Assembly: GCA_017482205.1 (NCBI GenBank)
Contig: JAFUNK010000007.1
Location: 1-64,000, forward strand
Reading direction: 5' to 3'
Length of the DNA: 64,000 bases
From: Lachnospiraceae bacterium
GTDB taxonomy: Bacteria; Bacillota; Clostridia; Lachnospirales; Lachnospiraceae
Of this stretch, positions 63,571 through 64,000 are shown piece after piece (positions within the stretch are counted from its first letter, which is position 1; each line of letters starts with the position of its first letter). Below the pieces are notes generated by a model. The model was given only the letters and a program-made list of their open reading frames with translations, was not told the DNA's origin and ran no database searches. The translations under genes were made by a program, and so were the position numbers.

Positions 63571-63847
63571 AGATTTCTACCCTTTCATTTTTCTTTATTT
63601 ATCATTTAAAAAGTTTCTAAACACACCTTAATGATTCCTAATATACCGTATTTGATATTGTTCTAAACATACCACTTAACGGGTTCTAAACTTTTCTATT
63701 GACACTAAAAAAGATTTCCTATAACATGACATTTATAAGGAAATTCTGTACAACTCACTAATTCATACTAACACATATCCATTTATTATCGCAATGTCAA
63801 CACCAATTTCAATCCAAAACACAATCCACAATTCGAAAAAAATACCA

Positions 63848-63877
63848 AGGAGGTTATGAGCTATTTATACTAAAATG
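63848..63877 (+). promoter_or_regulatory. Mini-ORF coupled to the following gene
   Basis: AAGGAGG (63848-63854) is followed by a five-codon ORF (ATG 63856, sequence MSYLY, TAA 63871-63873). One base later ATG 63875 opens the next gene. The gene's own ATG is too far from the ribosome site to use it directly, so re-initiation after the mini-ORF, or an ATT start at 63863 in the gene's frame, is implied. Confidence 0.5.
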
Positions 63878-64000
63878 TTATCACACTACAAAAAAATTGA
63901 AAGTCAAATTCTAAATTTGCAAAAGCAGATAAATACATTGCCTTCGGGAAATCTCAGTTGTGCCGGCAACGGTACCCACTACAAATGGTATCAATGCGAC
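63875..64000 (+). CDS. N-terminus of a small hypothetical protein (runs off window)
   Basis: 42 codons are visible: MLSHYKKIESQILNLQKQIN then TLPSGNLSCAGNGTHYKWYQCD. A short coiled coil leads to a Gly/Cys/Trp/Tyr block. Proteins of this pattern occur in Lachnospiraceae but I know no function. Start choice is discussed under the preceding mini-ORF. The gap 63571-63847 holds no gene that I can see. Confidence 0.55.
   Translation, partial: MLSHYKKIESQILNLQKQINTLPSGNLSCAGNGTHYKWYQCD

Overview
The window reads as chromosomal DNA of a low-to-mid-GC, Gram-positive Clostridia, most likely a Lachnospiraceae-type gut anaerobe. The evidence is the gene content: sporulation genes gpr-spoIIP beside rpsT, a lysine-riboswitch dapA-dapB operon, a DUF1836 protein, a YerC-type TrpR-like regulator, an FNT channel, two c-di-GMP proteins, many Ala/Gly-Cys lipoproteins and strong AGGAGG ribosome sites. 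I see no rRNA, tRNA, CRISPR array, phage or intact insertion sequence.

Layout. 1-2.2 kb: the start of a TetR-family repressor gene with an autoregulatory promoter/operator, a long hairpin, and gpmI. 2.3-10 kb: a CDF metal transporter; a heterodimeric BmrCD/LmrCD-type ABC exporter preceded by a promoter, a 34-codon leader ORF and an intrinsic terminator (probable ribosome-mediated attenuation); a GNAT acetyltransferase; a repeat-rich gap; thiN; a YgjP-like metallohydrolase. 10-19.6 kb: a six-gene minus-strand operon combining two large paralogous solute-binding lipoproteins, two sugar-type ABC permeases, an HlyD-type adaptor and a short MacB-like periplasmic-core protein, with no ATPase. 19.7-26.8 kb: a CPBP protease, a KdpD/KdpE-like two-component pair, nagA, spoIIP, gpr, rpsT. 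27-32.7 kb: small lipoprotein, TPM-domain and zinc-ribbon proteins (YdjH/YdjG-like), an EAL protein, and an XRE / sigma factor / KTSC cluster. 32.8-45.7 kb: an ABC transporter pair, rlmD, pcrA, a seven-domain PAS-GGDEF-GAF-GGDEF-EAL protein and an SPFH (YdjI-like) pair. 45.8-54.5 kb: regulators, an orphan NMT1-type lipoprotein, PHP phosphatase, bactofilin plus a catalytically degenerate M23 protein, a PTS IIC-like permease, csp, a HisA-type isomerase. 54.6-64 kb: dapB-dapA under an L-box, a CobO-like ATPase, a double OB-fold SSB-like protein, typA, an unrecognised lipoprotein, an FNT channel, a histidine phosphatase and a truncated gene.

The most unusual signal is a family of long intergenic inverted repeats. 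Three of them (26892-27039, 47486-47735, 52766-52960) lie between convergent genes. Each has a different but perfectly paired outer stem and a different apical hairpin around a conserved core, and the core shows compensatory base changes and a retained A-A mismatch. A fourth long hairpin (380-575) shares only part of the motif. I do not recognise this core as a named RNA or mobile element. Other points worth attention are the attenuator-controlled ABC exporter with its asymmetric ATPase sites, the ATPase-less importer/adaptor operon, and two genes whose good ribosome sites are not followed by a normal start codon.
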